From Sphingomonas sp. LaA6.9 (GTDB lineage Bacteria; Pseudomonadota; Alphaproteobacteria; Sphingomonadales; Sphingomonadaceae): DNA of 48,975 nt. A model generated the notes under the pieces. It was not told the origin of the DNA. It saw nothing but the letters and a program-made list of their open reading frames with translations, and did not search any database. Below are positions 19,289 through 27,793 of this stretch, piece by piece (position 1 is the first letter of the stretch; each line of letters starts with the position of its first letter). Location of the stretch: the NCBI RefSeq assembly GCF_022601895.1, contig NZ_JAKVIO010000033.1:1-48975 (forward strand), in the 5' to 3' direction. A program made the translations under genes and the position numbers.

Positions 19289-21970
19289 ATGACCATGCGC
19301 ATGCTGATCGACGCGCGCCACCGGGAAGAGACCCGCGTGGCCGTCGTCAAGGGAAACCGGATTGAGGAGTTCGATTTCGAATCCGCCGAGCACAAGCAGC
19401 TCAAAGGCAACATCTATCTCGCCAAGGTAACCAGGGTCGAGCCGTCGCTTCAGGCGGCGTTCGTCGACTATGGCGGAAACCGCCACGGCTTCCTCGCCTT
19501 CAGCGAAATCCACCCCGATTATTACCAGATCCCCAAGGAAGATCGCGAAGCGCTGCTTCGCGAGGAAGCCGAGCACGCCGCCGAGGAAGAGGCACTGCGC
19601 GCCAAGCACGAGGATGAAGACGACGAGGCGCACGAGGGCGAGGACGGCGACGACCACGGCTTCGACGAAGTCGACAATGGCGATCCCGTCGATGAAGACG
19701 GCGAAGGCGACGGCAATGGCGAGTCCGGCAACAATGGCGATCGCCGCCGCAAGCGTGGCCGCGCCCAGGCCGACGACGGCGCGGTCGAGGCACTGCGCCA
19801 GAAGCGCATGGCGCTGCGCCGCCGCTACAAGATCCAGGACGTCATCCGCCGCCGTCAGGTTTTGCTCGTCCAGGTCGTGAAGGAAGAGCGCGGCAACAAG
19901 GGTGCGGCGCTCACCACCTATCTCTCGCTCGCGGGCCGCTATTGCGTGCTCATGCCCAACACGTCGAATGGCGGCGGCATCAGCCGCAAGATCTCCAATG
20001 CCGGCGACCGCAAGCGCCTCAAGTCGATCATGGCCGATCTCAAGCTGCCAAGCTCGATGGGCTGCATCGTTCGCACCGCGGGGCTCCAGCGCACCAAGAC
20101 CGAGATCAAGCGCGATTTCGACTATCTCGCACGGCTATGGGACGAAATCCGCGAAAAGACGCTTTCGTCGAGCGCGCCCGCGCTGGTTTACGGCGATAGT
20201 GACCTCATCAAGCGCGCGATCCGAGACATCTACAACCGCGATATCGAGGAAGTGATCGTCGAGGGCGAGGAAGGCTATCGCCAGGCCAAGGATTTCATGA
20301 AGCTGCTGATGCCCAGCCATGCCCGGCGGGTGCAGCCCTATTCGGACGCGGTGCCGCTGTTCCAGCGCTCCAATGTCGAGGATCAACTCGCCGCGATGTA
20401 TAACCCGACCGTCCAGCTCAAATCGGGCGGCTATCTGGTGATCAACCCGACCGAGGCGCTGGTCTCGATCGACATCAACTCGGGCCGTTCGACGCGCGAG
20501 CACGGCATCGAGCAGACCGCCGTCGCCACCAACCTTGAAGCCGCGCATGAGATCGCGCGCCAGCTGCGCCTGCGCGACATGGCTGGCCTGGTGGTCATCG
20601 ACTTCATCGACATGGAGTCCAACTCCAATATCCGTAAGGTCGAGAAGGCGATGAAGGCTGCGCTCGCCAATGACCGCGCGCGCATCCAGGTCGGCCGGAT
20701 CAGCTCGTTCGGGCTGATGGAAATGAGCCGCCAGCGCCTGCGTACCGGCGTCCTCGAAGCCTCCACGCGCCAGTGCCCGCATTGCGAAGGCACGGGCCTT
20801 GTCCGCACCGCATCGTCGGCGGGCCTGTCGGCGTTGCGCATGCTTGAAGACGAGGCCGCACGCGGCCGCGGCAGCCGCCTGACGCTGCGCGCCAGCCAGG
20901 AAGCGACGATCTACGTGCTCAACCGCAAGCGCGCCGAGCTCGCCGAGATCGAGGAGCGCTACGGCGTGACCATCGACATCCTGCCCGACGGCGAGACCGA
21001 GGGCGCGCGCATGAGCGTCGAATCGAGCGGCCCGCCGCCCGAGCACGCTCCGCGTTTCGAGCCTGTACTCATCGAGGAGGAAGACGATCTTCCCATCGAG
21101 GAGGAAGAGGACGAAGAGGAAGAGTCCGAGGAAACCGAGAGCCGTCGCGAAGAGCGTGGCGAGCGTGATCGCGAGGGCGGACGCCGCCGTCGTCGTCGCG
21201 GCCGTGGGCGTCGGGGCCGCCGCGAGGAGGGCGAAGGCCGTCCCGAGGGCGAGACCGAACAGGAAGCCGCCGCCGACGACGTTGAGGAAGCCGAAGGCGA
21301 AGCCGTTGAGAGCGAGGCCGAAGGCCAGGCCGAACGCGGCGCAGAAGACGAGGAAAGCCGGGAGGCCAAGCGCCGCCGCAATCGTCGCGGTCGCCGCGGT
21401 GGTCGCCGCCGGCGCGAGGGCGGCGAGGCGCAGGACGAATCGACCGGTGTCGGCGAAATGGCCGCATCCGGCGAGGCCGAGGCTCCGTCCGAGCCCGAAG
21501 TCGCGGAAGCAGCCGCTGAGCCTGAACCCGTGGCAGAGGAAAAGCCCAAGCGCACGCGCCGCCGACCGAAGGCAGAGGCCAAGGTCGAAGCCGCCGTCGA
21601 GGCTGCACCGGTGATCGAGGCGGAGCCGGCTGCGCCCGCGGCAGAACCAGAAGCCGAGGCAGCGCCCGCCAAGCCCAAGCGCACGCGCAAGAAGGCTGCA
21701 CCAAAGGTCGAGGCAGAGGTCGAACAAGCCACCGCCGAGCCCGCCCCCGTCGTTGAGCCGGAGGCTGAAGCCGAGGCAGCATCTGCCAAGCCCAAGCGGT
21801 CGCGGAAAAAGGCTGCGCCCAAGGTCGAGGCGGAGATCGCGGCAGCAGCGCCCGTGATCGAGCCGGCCGAGGCATCCGTCGCGCCAGCCGCCAACGATGC
21901 CGACGCCGACGAGAATGACGATTCGCCGCGTCGTGGCTGGTGGCAGCGCACCTTCGGCGGCCAGGAATAA
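19289..21970 (+). CDS. rne: ribonuclease E
   Basis: This 893-residue single-strand endoribonuclease is the core of the RNA degradosome. The catalytic half begins MTMRMLIDARHREETRVAVV, with an S1 domain split by an acidic insert (about residues 85-155, EDEDDEAHEGEDGDDHG). Catalytic aspartates lie in SIDINSGRSTREHG and VVIDFIDME, and the Zn-link is CPHCEGTG. The C-terminal half is disordered: acidic and Arg-rich blocks, then three KPKR(T/S)R-type basic repeats. It ends GWWQRTFGG, a tail typical of alphaproteobacteria. I chose the ATG at 19289; the upstream extension is unlike any RNase E. Confidence 0.96.
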   Translation: MTMRMLIDARHREETRVAVVKGNRIEEFDFESAEHKQLKGNIYLAKVTRVEPSLQAAFVDYGGNRHGFLAFSEIHPDYYQIPKEDREALLREEAEHAAEEEALRAKHEDEDDEAHEGEDGDDHGFDEVDNGDPVDEDGEGDGNGESGNNGDRRRKRGRAQADDGAVEALRQKRMALRRRYKIQDVIRRRQVLLVQVVKEERGNKGAALTTYLSLAGRYCVLMPNTSNGGGISRKISNAGDRKRLKSIMADLKLPSSMGCIVRTAGLQRTKTEIKRDFDYLARLWDEIREKTLSSSAPALVYGDSDLIKRAIRDIYNRDIEEVIVEGEEGYRQAKDFMKLLMPSHARRVQPYSDAVPLFQRSNVEDQLAAMYNPTVQLKSGGYLVINPTEALVSIDINSGRSTREHGIEQTAVATNLEAAHEIARQLRLRDMAGLVVIDFIDMESNSNIRKVEKAMKAALANDRARIQVGRISSFGLMEMSRQRLRTGVLEASTRQCPHCEGTGLVRTASSAGLSALRMLEDEAARGRGSRLTLRASQEATIYVLNRKRAELAEIEERYGVTIDILPDGETEGARMSVESSGPPPEHAPRFEPVLIEEEDDLPIEEEEDEEEESEETESRREERGERDREGGRRRRRRGRGRRGRREEGEGRPEGETEQEAAADDVEEAEGEAVESEAEGQAERGAEDEESREAKRRRNRRGRRGGRRRREGGEAQDESTGVGEMAASGEAEAPSEPEVAEAAAEPEPVAEEKPKRTRRRPKAEAKVEAAVEAAPVIEAEPAAPAAEPEAEAAPAKPKRTRKKAAPKVEAEVEQATAEPAPVVEPEAEAEAASAKPKRSRKKAAPKVEAEIAAAAPVIEPAEASVAPAANDADADENDDSPRRGWWQRTFGGQE

Positions 21971-22067
21971 GCAAATTGGTTGCCGGGGCGCGGTCCTGCG
22001 ATCGCGTCCCGGCCGCCCCTTTCGCTTTCATCGGGGGTTCATCTGCGGGGGAAGAGTTAGAGGGCAC

Positions 22068-23441
22068 ATGGCCGTTCCGTTCTGCTCCCTGTCCCATATT
22101 TTCCGGGCCGCCGTCGCGCTGCTCATGGCGGCCGTGCTGGTCGTCCAGCCCGCGATGGCCCAGTCGATCCTGCGCGACGCCGAAACCGAGGCGGTGCTCG
22201 AGGAAATGTCTGCGCCGCTGATCAAGGCGGCCGGGCTCGATCCCAGAAACGTCAAGGTCGTGCTGGTCGGCGACCCGTCGATCAACGCCTTCGTCGCGGG
22301 CGGGCAGATCGTATACATGAATTCGGGCACCATCATGCAGGCGGACAACGCCAATGAGGTGCAGGGCGTGATCGCACACGAACTCGGCCACATTGTCGGC
22401 GGACACATCATCCGGTCATCCGAGGGAATGAAGACCGCGACGGGTATCACATTGCTCAGCCTGCTCGCAGGCATCGCCGCGGTCGCGGCGGGGGCGGGCG
22501 AAGCGGGGATGGGCATCATGGCAGCGGGTCAGCAGGCCGCGCTCGGCAAATATCTCGCGTTCAGTCGCACGCAGGAATCCTCGGCCGACGCCGCGGGCGT
22601 GGACTATCTTGAAAAGGCGGGGATCAGCGGCAAGGGCTCGCTCGCCTTCTTCAAGCGCATCCAGAATCTCGAATATCGCCTCGCGATCCCGCAGGACGAC
22701 AGCTATGGCCGCACCCACCCGCTAAGCGGCGAGCGGCTTTCGGTGCTCGAGCATCAGTATCAGGCGTCGGCCAACTGGGACAAGCCGACCGATGCGGGGC
22801 TGGAAGAGCGCTTTCAGCGCGTGCGCGCCAAGCTCAAGGGATTCGCATCGGAACCCGCGGCGACGCTGCGCGACTTCCCCGAACGCAACAAGGCCGAGCC
22901 CGCACGCTATGCGCGCGCCTATGCCTGGCACAAATCGGCCTATCCGCAAAAGGCGATGGAAGAGGTCGACTCGCTGCTCGCGCTGCATCCGCACGACCCC
23001 TATTATCTCGAACTCAAGGGCCAGATCCTGCTCGAATCGGGCAAACCCCAGGAGGCGCTGCCCGCGCTGCGCGAAGCGGTGGAGCGTACGCGCTCGCAAC
23101 CGCTGATCGCGGCGCTTTTCGGCCATGCGCTGATCGCAACCGAGGATCCGAAGAATTTCGACGAAGCGCGTACCGTGCTGCGCGCCGCGGTCACGCGCGA
23201 CAACGACAACCCCTTTGCCTGGTACCAGCTGGGCGTCGTCTATGAGCGCGAAGGCGATCTGCCGCGCGCGCAGCTGGCGACCGCGGAGCGGTACAACCTC
23301 GAAGGGCGCGCGCAACTGGCGCTTGCCAATGCGCGACAGGCGATGCAGGGGATTCAGGAAGGCACGCCTGACTGGCTGCGCGCGCAGGATATCGCGATGG
23401 TCGCGGAAGCCGCCGTACAAGAGGAACGCCGCAGGCGCTGA
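22068..23441 (+). CDS. M48 family metalloprotease with TPRs (BepA-like)
   Basis: This encodes 457 residues. A signal peptide (about residues 10-31, ending AMA-Q) directs export. The zinc site is VIAHELGHIVGGHI, an HExxH motif near residue 104, with a downstream Glu in SRTQESSADAAGVDYL. After about residue 285 come TPR-like helices (PYYLELKGQILLESGKPQEA and later PFAWYQLGVVYEREGDL). This matches BepA/YfgC-type periplasmic proteases that watch over outer-membrane protein assembly. The ATG at 22068 is chosen to give the signal peptide. A DsbA-family gene follows 2 bp after the stop, so both are likely in one operon. Confidence 0.93.
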   Translation: MAVPFCSLSHIFRAAVALLMAAVLVVQPAMAQSILRDAETEAVLEEMSAPLIKAAGLDPRNVKVVLVGDPSINAFVAGGQIVYMNSGTIMQADNANEVQGVIAHELGHIVGGHIIRSSEGMKTATGITLLSLLAGIAAVAAGAGEAGMGIMAAGQQAALGKYLAFSRTQESSADAAGVDYLEKAGISGKGSLAFFKRIQNLEYRLAIPQDDSYGRTHPLSGERLSVLEHQYQASANWDKPTDAGLEERFQRVRAKLKGFASEPAATLRDFPERNKAEPARYARAYAWHKSAYPQKAMEEVDSLLALHPHDPYYLELKGQILLESGKPQEALPALREAVERTRSQPLIAALFGHALIATEDPKNFDEARTVLRAAVTRDNDNPFAWYQLGVVYEREGDLPRAQLATAERYNLEGRAQLALANARQAMQGIQEGTPDWLRAQDIAMVAEAAVQEERRRR

Positions 23442-23443
23442 TT

Positions 23444-24187
23444 ATGTCCAAGGGAAAATCCATCATGATTGCTGTTGCCGCGTTTCTCGCGGGTGCTGCC
23501 GGCACCGCGCTCGCCACGGGTGCGCTTTCCGGCCCGCAGGTGAGCGACGCCGAGCGCGCGAAGATCGAGGCCGTCGTGCGCGACTATATCCTCGCGCATC
23601 CCGAGATCATCCCGCAGGCGATCGAGAAGCTGCAGAGCCGCGAGGTCGCCAAGTCGGTCGACGCAAGCCGCAAGGCGATCGAGACCCCCTTCGCGTCGGC
23701 ATGGGCGGGCAATCCCAACGGCAATGCCACGCTCGCCGTCTTTTTCGATTATGCCTGCGGCTATTGCCGCCGCAGCCTGCCCGATATCGAGCGGCTGCTG
23801 AAGGAGGACAAGAACCTCAAGATCGTCTTCCGCGAACTCCCGATCCTGAGCGAAGACAGCGAAAAGGCCGCGCGCGTGAGCCTCGCGGCCGCCGAACAGG
23901 GCAAGTTCAAGCATTTCCACGACGCACTGTATGCATCGGGCCGACCGAGCGCGGCTGCGGTGGAAAAGGCGTCGCGCGATGCCGGGCTCGATGCGCAGGC
24001 CGTGCGTGCGTCGATCGGTTCCGAAGCTGTGCAACGCGAGATCGACAGCAATGTCGCGATCGCGCGTTCGCTTGGATTCTCCGGCACGCCAAGCTGGGTC
24101 GTAGGCGATCAGGTGCTTAACGGCGCCGTCGGCTACGAGGCGCTCAAGGAGGCCATTGCCGAGGCGCGCAAGTCTTCCGGCGATTGA
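23444..24187 (+). CDS. DsbA family periplasmic thiol-disulfide oxidoreductase
   Basis: This encodes 247 residues. The N-terminus is a membrane anchor or signal (residues 6-25). A short helical segment (DYILAHPEIIPQAIEKLQSR) like that of DsbA/ScsC-type proteins precedes the thioredoxin fold. The active site is Cys105-Gly-Tyr-Cys108, in FFDYACGYCRRSLPDIERLL. FSGTPSWVVGDQVLNGAVGY holds the cis-proline loop. It probably makes or reshuffles disulfides in envelope proteins. It follows the BepA-like gene by 2 bp, which fits a shared role in outer-membrane protein folding. It converges on the histidine kinase gene with a 10 bp gap. Confidence 0.92.
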   Translation: MSKGKSIMIAVAAFLAGAAGTALATGALSGPQVSDAERAKIEAVVRDYILAHPEIIPQAIEKLQSREVAKSVDASRKAIETPFASAWAGNPNGNATLAVFFDYACGYCRRSLPDIERLLKEDKNLKIVFRELPILSEDSEKAARVSLAAAEQGKFKHFHDALYASGRPSAAAVEKASRDAGLDAQAVRASIGSEAVQREIDSNVAIARSLGFSGTPSWVVGDQVLNGAVGYEALKEAIAEARKSSGD

Positions 24188-24197
24188 GCCCTGCCCG

Positions 24198-25562
24198 CTA
24201 GACCGGCAGCCACAGCCGGGCGCGCAGGCCCCGCTCCGGGCGGTTGGCGAGCGTGAGGCGGCCGCCATGCTGGTCCGCGATCGCGCGTGCGAGCGCAAGG
24301 CCCAGTCCCGTGCCGCCCGTCTCGCGGCTGCGCGATTCCTCGAGCCGGGTGAAGGGTTCGAACATCGTCTCGATCTTTTCTTCGGGGATGCCGGGGCCGT
24401 CGTCGTCGATCATGGTGACGACGCCGTCATCCTCGGGCGCGACGGTCACCACGGCCCTGCCGCCATATTTGACGGCATTGTCGATCAGGTTGCGCACGGC
24501 GCGCGTGATGAGCGTAGGCCGGATCGTAACGGTCGTGCGCGGCGGATTTGTGAGCGTGACATCAGCGCCCAGCGCCTGAAAGTCATCGACCACAGAATCG
24601 AGCAGCGCGCCGAGATCGACGCGCGTCTCGGGCTCGTTCGGACGTCCAAGACGGGCGAGCGAGAGAATATCGTCGAGCGTGCGGTTCATCTCTTCGACCG
24701 TGGCGGCAGCGCGATCGCGCTCCCCCTCATCCTCTATCCCCTCGACGCGGACACGCAGCGAGGCGAGCGGGGTCCGGAGATCGTGACCGATTGCCCCGAG
24801 CATACGGTCCTTCTCGTCGAGCATGCCCGCGATGCGCTTTCGCATGCCGTTATAGGCGGCGATCAGCCGCCGGACGTCGCCGGGGCCGCTTTCTGGTACG
24901 GTGACGCCGCCTTCGGCGCTGCGAAAGGATTCCACCGCACCCGTGAGTTCCCGGAGCGGCCGGGCGATACGCCGCCCGATCCAGATCACGGGAACAAGCA
25001 TCACTGCATAGAGGATCAGCGTCTGCGCGATCAGCCAGAAGACGACGCGATGATCGCGATAGGGCAGCTTTGCGGTGGCACTGATCCAGCGCTGCGGCCC
25101 GACCTGCGCCGCGACGACAAGCGTGGGACGCGGGCCGCGATCATCGCCCATCATCGCGCGCCGCGCGTGCACCATGCGCCCGAACCTGTCGATACGATGG
25201 ATCTCGCCCTCAGCCGCCTCAATCCGGAGGACCGGAATCTCGAGTTCGGCGAAGGCCGCGCTGGCGCGCTCGACGATGTCGCGACGCGGCCGCATATCGG
25301 GGCGGATCACGCTCTGTTCGGTCAGTCGAATCCCGCGCGATGGCGGCAGATGGTGAAAGCGCCGCTCAAGCGGCTGGCCAGCGCGATCGCGCTCGACCGC
25401 GTCGATCAGACGCGAGATTGTAGGAGCGCTCACCTGCGTCAGAATCAGCCGTTCGCGCTCTCGCAGCATCAGCCCGAAATTGATTGCCTGCGCGACCAGC
25501 AGCGCGATCGCCATCAGGAGCGCGATCTGCCCCGAAAGGCTTTTGGGCCAGAACCGCGTCAC
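24198..25562 (-). CDS. EnvZ-type sensor histidine kinase
   Basis: This encodes 454 residues. Transmembrane helices at about residues 10-30 and 175-195 flank a periplasmic sensor domain. A HAMP-like segment follows (IARPLRELTGAVESF). The H-box is GAIGHDLRTPLASLRVRVEG with His260, the N-box RNLIDNAVKYGGRAV, and the G-boxes DDGPGIPEE and GGTGLGLALARAIADQHGG. The start is a GTG at 25562 overlapping the response regulator's stop as GTGA; the longer frame would overlap it further. The signal is unknown. Confidence 0.93.
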   Translation of the reverse strand: MTRFWPKSLSGQIALLMAIALLVAQAINFGLMLRERERLILTQVSAPTISRLIDAVERDRAGQPLERRFHHLPPSRGIRLTEQSVIRPDMRPRRDIVERASAAFAELEIPVLRIEAAEGEIHRIDRFGRMVHARRAMMGDDRGPRPTLVVAAQVGPQRWISATAKLPYRDHRVVFWLIAQTLILYAVMLVPVIWIGRRIARPLRELTGAVESFRSAEGGVTVPESGPGDVRRLIAAYNGMRKRIAGMLDEKDRMLGAIGHDLRTPLASLRVRVEGIEDEGERDRAAATVEEMNRTLDDILSLARLGRPNEPETRVDLGALLDSVVDDFQALGADVTLTNPPRTTVTIRPTLITRAVRNLIDNAVKYGGRAVVTVAPEDDGVVTMIDDDGPGIPEEKIETMFEPFTRLEESRSRETGGTGLGLALARAIADQHGGRLTLANRPERGLRARLWLPV

Positions 25563-26278
25563 AGACGCGTTACTTCGGCGGCTAGCGTATAGCCGCCCCC
25601 CCACACCGTCTTGATCAGCGCCGGGTTCCTGGGATCGAGTTCGATCTTGCGGCGCAGACGGCTGACCTGATTATCGATCGCGCGATCAAAGGCATTGGCC
25701 TCGCGTCCCTGGGTGATGTCGAGCAACTGATCGCGGCTCAGCACATGGTTGGGACGTGTGACCAGCGCAAGCAACAGGTTGTATTCGCCCGTGGAAAGCG
25801 GAACGGTGACCCCTTCGCGGTCGACGAGGATGCGTTCGCCCGCCTTCAACACCCAGTCCGCAAAGGCGTAGCTGCTGCTCTCGGGCGCCGACTGGCGCGA
25901 TCCGCCATTGCCCGCGCGGCGCAGGATCACCTTGATCCGTGCAATGAGTTCACGCGGGGAAAATGGCTTGAGCACATAATCGTCAGCGCCCATTTCGAGC
26001 CCGACGATCCGGTCGGTCTCCTCGCTCCTGGCGGTAAGCAGGATGACGGGGATCTCACCGGTCTCGCGGATATGGCGGCACAGGCTCAGACCGTCCTCGC
26101 CGGGCATCATGATGTCGAGCACGACAAGGTCTATCGCATAGCCTGCGAGCCGCTGCCGTGCCGCTGCGGCGTCGCCCACCGCAGTCACGCGAAACCCGCT
26201 CTTCTGCAGATAGGCGGCAAGCGGCTCGCGGATCGAGCGCTCGTCGTCGACGAGAAGAAGGTGCGGTCGGTCGGTCAT
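25559..26278 (-). CDS. OmpR/PhoB-family response regulator
   Basis: This encodes 239 residues. The receiver domain has the acidic pair LLLVDDERS (residues 11-12), the phosphoacceptor Asp55 in VVLDIMMPGEDG, and the conserved Lys in YVLKPFSPREL. The C-terminal winged helix (about residues 140-235) contains LLLALVTRPNHVLSRDQLLD, then AIDNQVSRLRRKIE and IKTVWGGGYTLAAE, as in OmpR. It is the first gene of the two-gene operon, overlapping the kinase by 4 nt. The regulated genes are not evident. Confidence 0.95.
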   Translation of the reverse strand: MTDRPHLLLVDDERSIREPLAAYLQKSGFRVTAVGDAAAARQRLAGYAIDLVVLDIMMPGEDGLSLCRHIRETGEIPVILLTARSEETDRIVGLEMGADDYVLKPFSPRELIARIKVILRRAGNGGSRQSAPESSSYAFADWVLKAGERILVDREGVTVPLSTGEYNLLLALVTRPNHVLSRDQLLDITQGREANAFDRAIDNQVSRLRRKIELDPRNPALIKTVWGGGYTLAAEVTRL

Positions 26279-26349
26279 GCGTCGGTCGAACCTGTCATGG
26301 CGAAGCCGCAGACAGGATGCAAATCCGCCCGCGGCCCCGGGGATGAGAC

Positions 26350-26946
26350 TTATTTCGCTTCAGTGCGCCTGGCCTTCAGAGCGGCATGCGCCGCCTCACG
26401 TTCCTGCTTGGTCACCTGGCCGTCCTTGTTGGCGTCGGCGCCGTCAAACATTGCCAGCGCGCGCGACTGGAACTCGGCCTTGGTCACGGTGCCATCCTTG
26501 TTGGCATCCATCATGTCGCCCATGCCGGGGCCACCGCGATGCCCGCCGCGATGCCAGCGCTTGCCCTCGCCGCGTTCGCCCATCTTCTCACCGCGAGACG
26601 TCTGGCGCTTTTCATGCGCGGCATCGAATTCGGCGCGGCTCACCTGGCCGTTGCCATCGGTGTCCAGCGCCTTGAAGCGCTCATCCGCACGCGCCTTGTG
26701 CTGCGCATCGCGCTCGGCCTGGGTGATCTGGCCGTCACCATTGGTGTCGAGCTTTGCAAAACGCTGGTCGAGCTGCGCGGTCAGTTCGGCGCGGGTGACG
26801 GTGCCGTCATTATTGGCGTCAGCGCCATGCATGCCACCGCCACGGTGCATGCCAGCCGGGTGAGCGTCGCCGCCCGGCTGCGCGATCGCGATGCCGCCCG
26901 CGAGCAACAGGGCGCCAAGGCTGGTCGCCGCAATCATCTTTTTCAT
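26350..26946 (-). CDS. secreted EF-hand protein with five calcium loops
   Basis: This encodes 198 residues. The signal peptide is MKKMIAATSLGALLLAGG with a cleavage near AIA-Q. Five EF-hand loops are visible: DANNDGTVTRAEL, DTNGDGQITQAER, DTDGNGQVSRAEF, DANKDGTVTKAEF and DANKDGQVTKQER. Linkers are His/Gly/Met-rich. It probably binds calcium in the periplasm; no enzyme domain is present. The ATG at 26946 is chosen because the upstream in-frame start adds only a hydrophilic MWSNLT. The gene lies between the two-component operon and the tRNA and is transcribed away from the tRNA. Confidence 0.88.
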   Translation of the reverse strand: MKKMIAATSLGALLLAGGIAIAQPGGDAHPAGMHRGGGMHGADANNDGTVTRAELTAQLDQRFAKLDTNGDGQITQAERDAQHKARADERFKALDTDGNGQVSRAEFDAAHEKRQTSRGEKMGERGEGKRWHRGGHRGGPGMGDMMDANKDGTVTKAEFQSRALAMFDGADANKDGQVTKQEREAAHAALKARRTEAK

Positions 26947-27069
26947 GGTCAGGTTACTCCACACTTGCGGGCCCGTTGCCCACCGATGCTGTGACTTATG
27001 CGCAACGTCTGTCGCGCGAATATGTCAGCCGGGCGGAAAAGTGTCGCAAATTGTCGCTGTGGAAAAAGC

Positions 27070-27143
27070 TGGAGCGGGTGAAGGGAATCGAACCCTCGTC
27101 GTAAGCTTGGAAGGCTTCTGCTCTACCATTGAGCTACACCCGC
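27070..27143 (-). tRNA. tRNA-Gly (TCC), CCA encoded
   Basis: The minus strand folds as a complete tRNA: acceptor GCGGGTG pairing with CACCCGC, D-arm GCTC..GAGC, anticodon loop CTTCCAA giving anticodon TCC, and the T-arm with GGTTCGATTCC. The discriminator base is T and a CCA is encoded (27070-27072). Its 5' end faces the prophage on the right, and its 3' end faces the EF-hand gene. The gene is intact. Confidence 0.95.
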
Positions 27144-27185
27144 AACGCCTTGTAAATCCTAAGATTTCTCGGCCGACCCCTTCGG

Positions 27186-27218
27186 CATTCTGACGGTCGT
27201 TTCGTCAGAATTCTGACG
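27186..27218. repeat. three alternating copies of TTCTGACG, with a 16-bp palindrome
   Basis: TTCTGACG (27188-27195), its complement CGTCAGAA (27203-27210) and TTCTGACG again (27211-27218) lie between the tRNA and the first phage gene. The last two fuse into a perfect palindrome, CGTCAGAATTCTGACG (27203-27218). The arrangement suggests a dimeric DNA-binding protein, such as an integrase accessory factor or a regulator of the tRNA or of the left-end transcripts. No T-run is present, so a simple terminator is less likely. Confidence 0.7.
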
Positions 27219-27258
27219 GGGTGCCGGTTTGATAGCTGCGCCGATCTCGTTCGGCAAG

Positions 27259-27552
27259 CTAGTTAGACATATAAATCCAGTAGTCGCAATCCTGCTCGAG
27301 TATGTCTGCCAGGTGCAACATGCGTTCCGGATAGGAGGTTTCGGCCGCGGCCGCGCGGAATGCTGTGAAGTCGGTCGGGCGCCAGTACCAGTCTTCGACG
27401 AAGCCGGGTGCGAGCTCGACCTGGTGATATTCGCCGGTCGCGATTTTCATGATATCCCAGAGCTCGCGATCGACGGAATATCTTGTGTCGTCCCAGTCGG
27501 GGTGCTCGTCGAAGCCGGCGCCGAGCTTGGTGACGATGACATTAAGGCCCAT
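27259..27552 (-). CDS. hypothetical phage protein, last gene of the leftward operon
   Basis: This encodes 97 residues rich in Trp, Tyr and acidic residues (GAGFDEHPDWDDTRYS, EDWYWRPTDFTAF, DILEQDCDYWIYMSN). I do not recognise a family. I chose the ATG at 27552 (MGLNVIVTK), since the longer start is a TTG inside the preceding gene. The gene overlaps the upstream small gene by 11 nt, so it is translated as part of the integrase operon. It is the most tRNA-proximal phage gene. Confidence 0.65.
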   Translation of the reverse strand: MGLNVIVTKLGAGFDEHPDWDDTRYSVDRELWDIMKIATGEYHQVELAPGFVEDWYWRPTDFTAFRAAAAETSYPERMLHLADILEQDCDYWIYMSN

Positions 27553-27793
27553 CGCGGCCGCCCGCAATTTCCCACGCGTTGCCGCTCGTGCTGATTACGC
27601 GATCGCGTTGGCCTAGCATGCATCTCGTGACCGGCACGCCCATAAAGGTTTTCCGCGTGGCTGATCGCTCGGGAAGTCTGTCGCGTGACATCTCGTCTAA
27701 AAGCTCGGGGCGAAGATAGATCCGCAACGGCTCGTGACCGTCTTCGCGAATGGCGGCAAGGATCTCCGCGATTTCACGCGCGATCGCGTTCAA
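27542..27793 (-). CDS. hypothetical phage protein coupled to integrase
   Basis: This encodes about 83 residues. The frame begins with a TTG that overlaps the integrase stop by 4 nt (TTGA), and it runs to 27542. The protein is helical at first (AIAREIAEILAAIREDG), then reads EPLRIYLRPELLDEM and TFMGVPVTRCMLG, a mixed alpha/beta pattern. I do not recognise a family. Position suggests a small accessory protein, but an excisionase is not supported because no winged-helix or helix-turn-helix motif is visible. Confidence 0.6.
   Translation of the reverse strand: MNAIAREIAEILAAIREDGHEPLRIYLRPELLDEMSRDRLPERSATRKTFMGVPVTRCMLGQRDRVISTSGNAWEIAGGRDGP

Noticed and set aside
27186-27218. rho-independent terminator of a leftward transcript
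   Set aside because: Stem-loops are present but no T-run follows in either direction.
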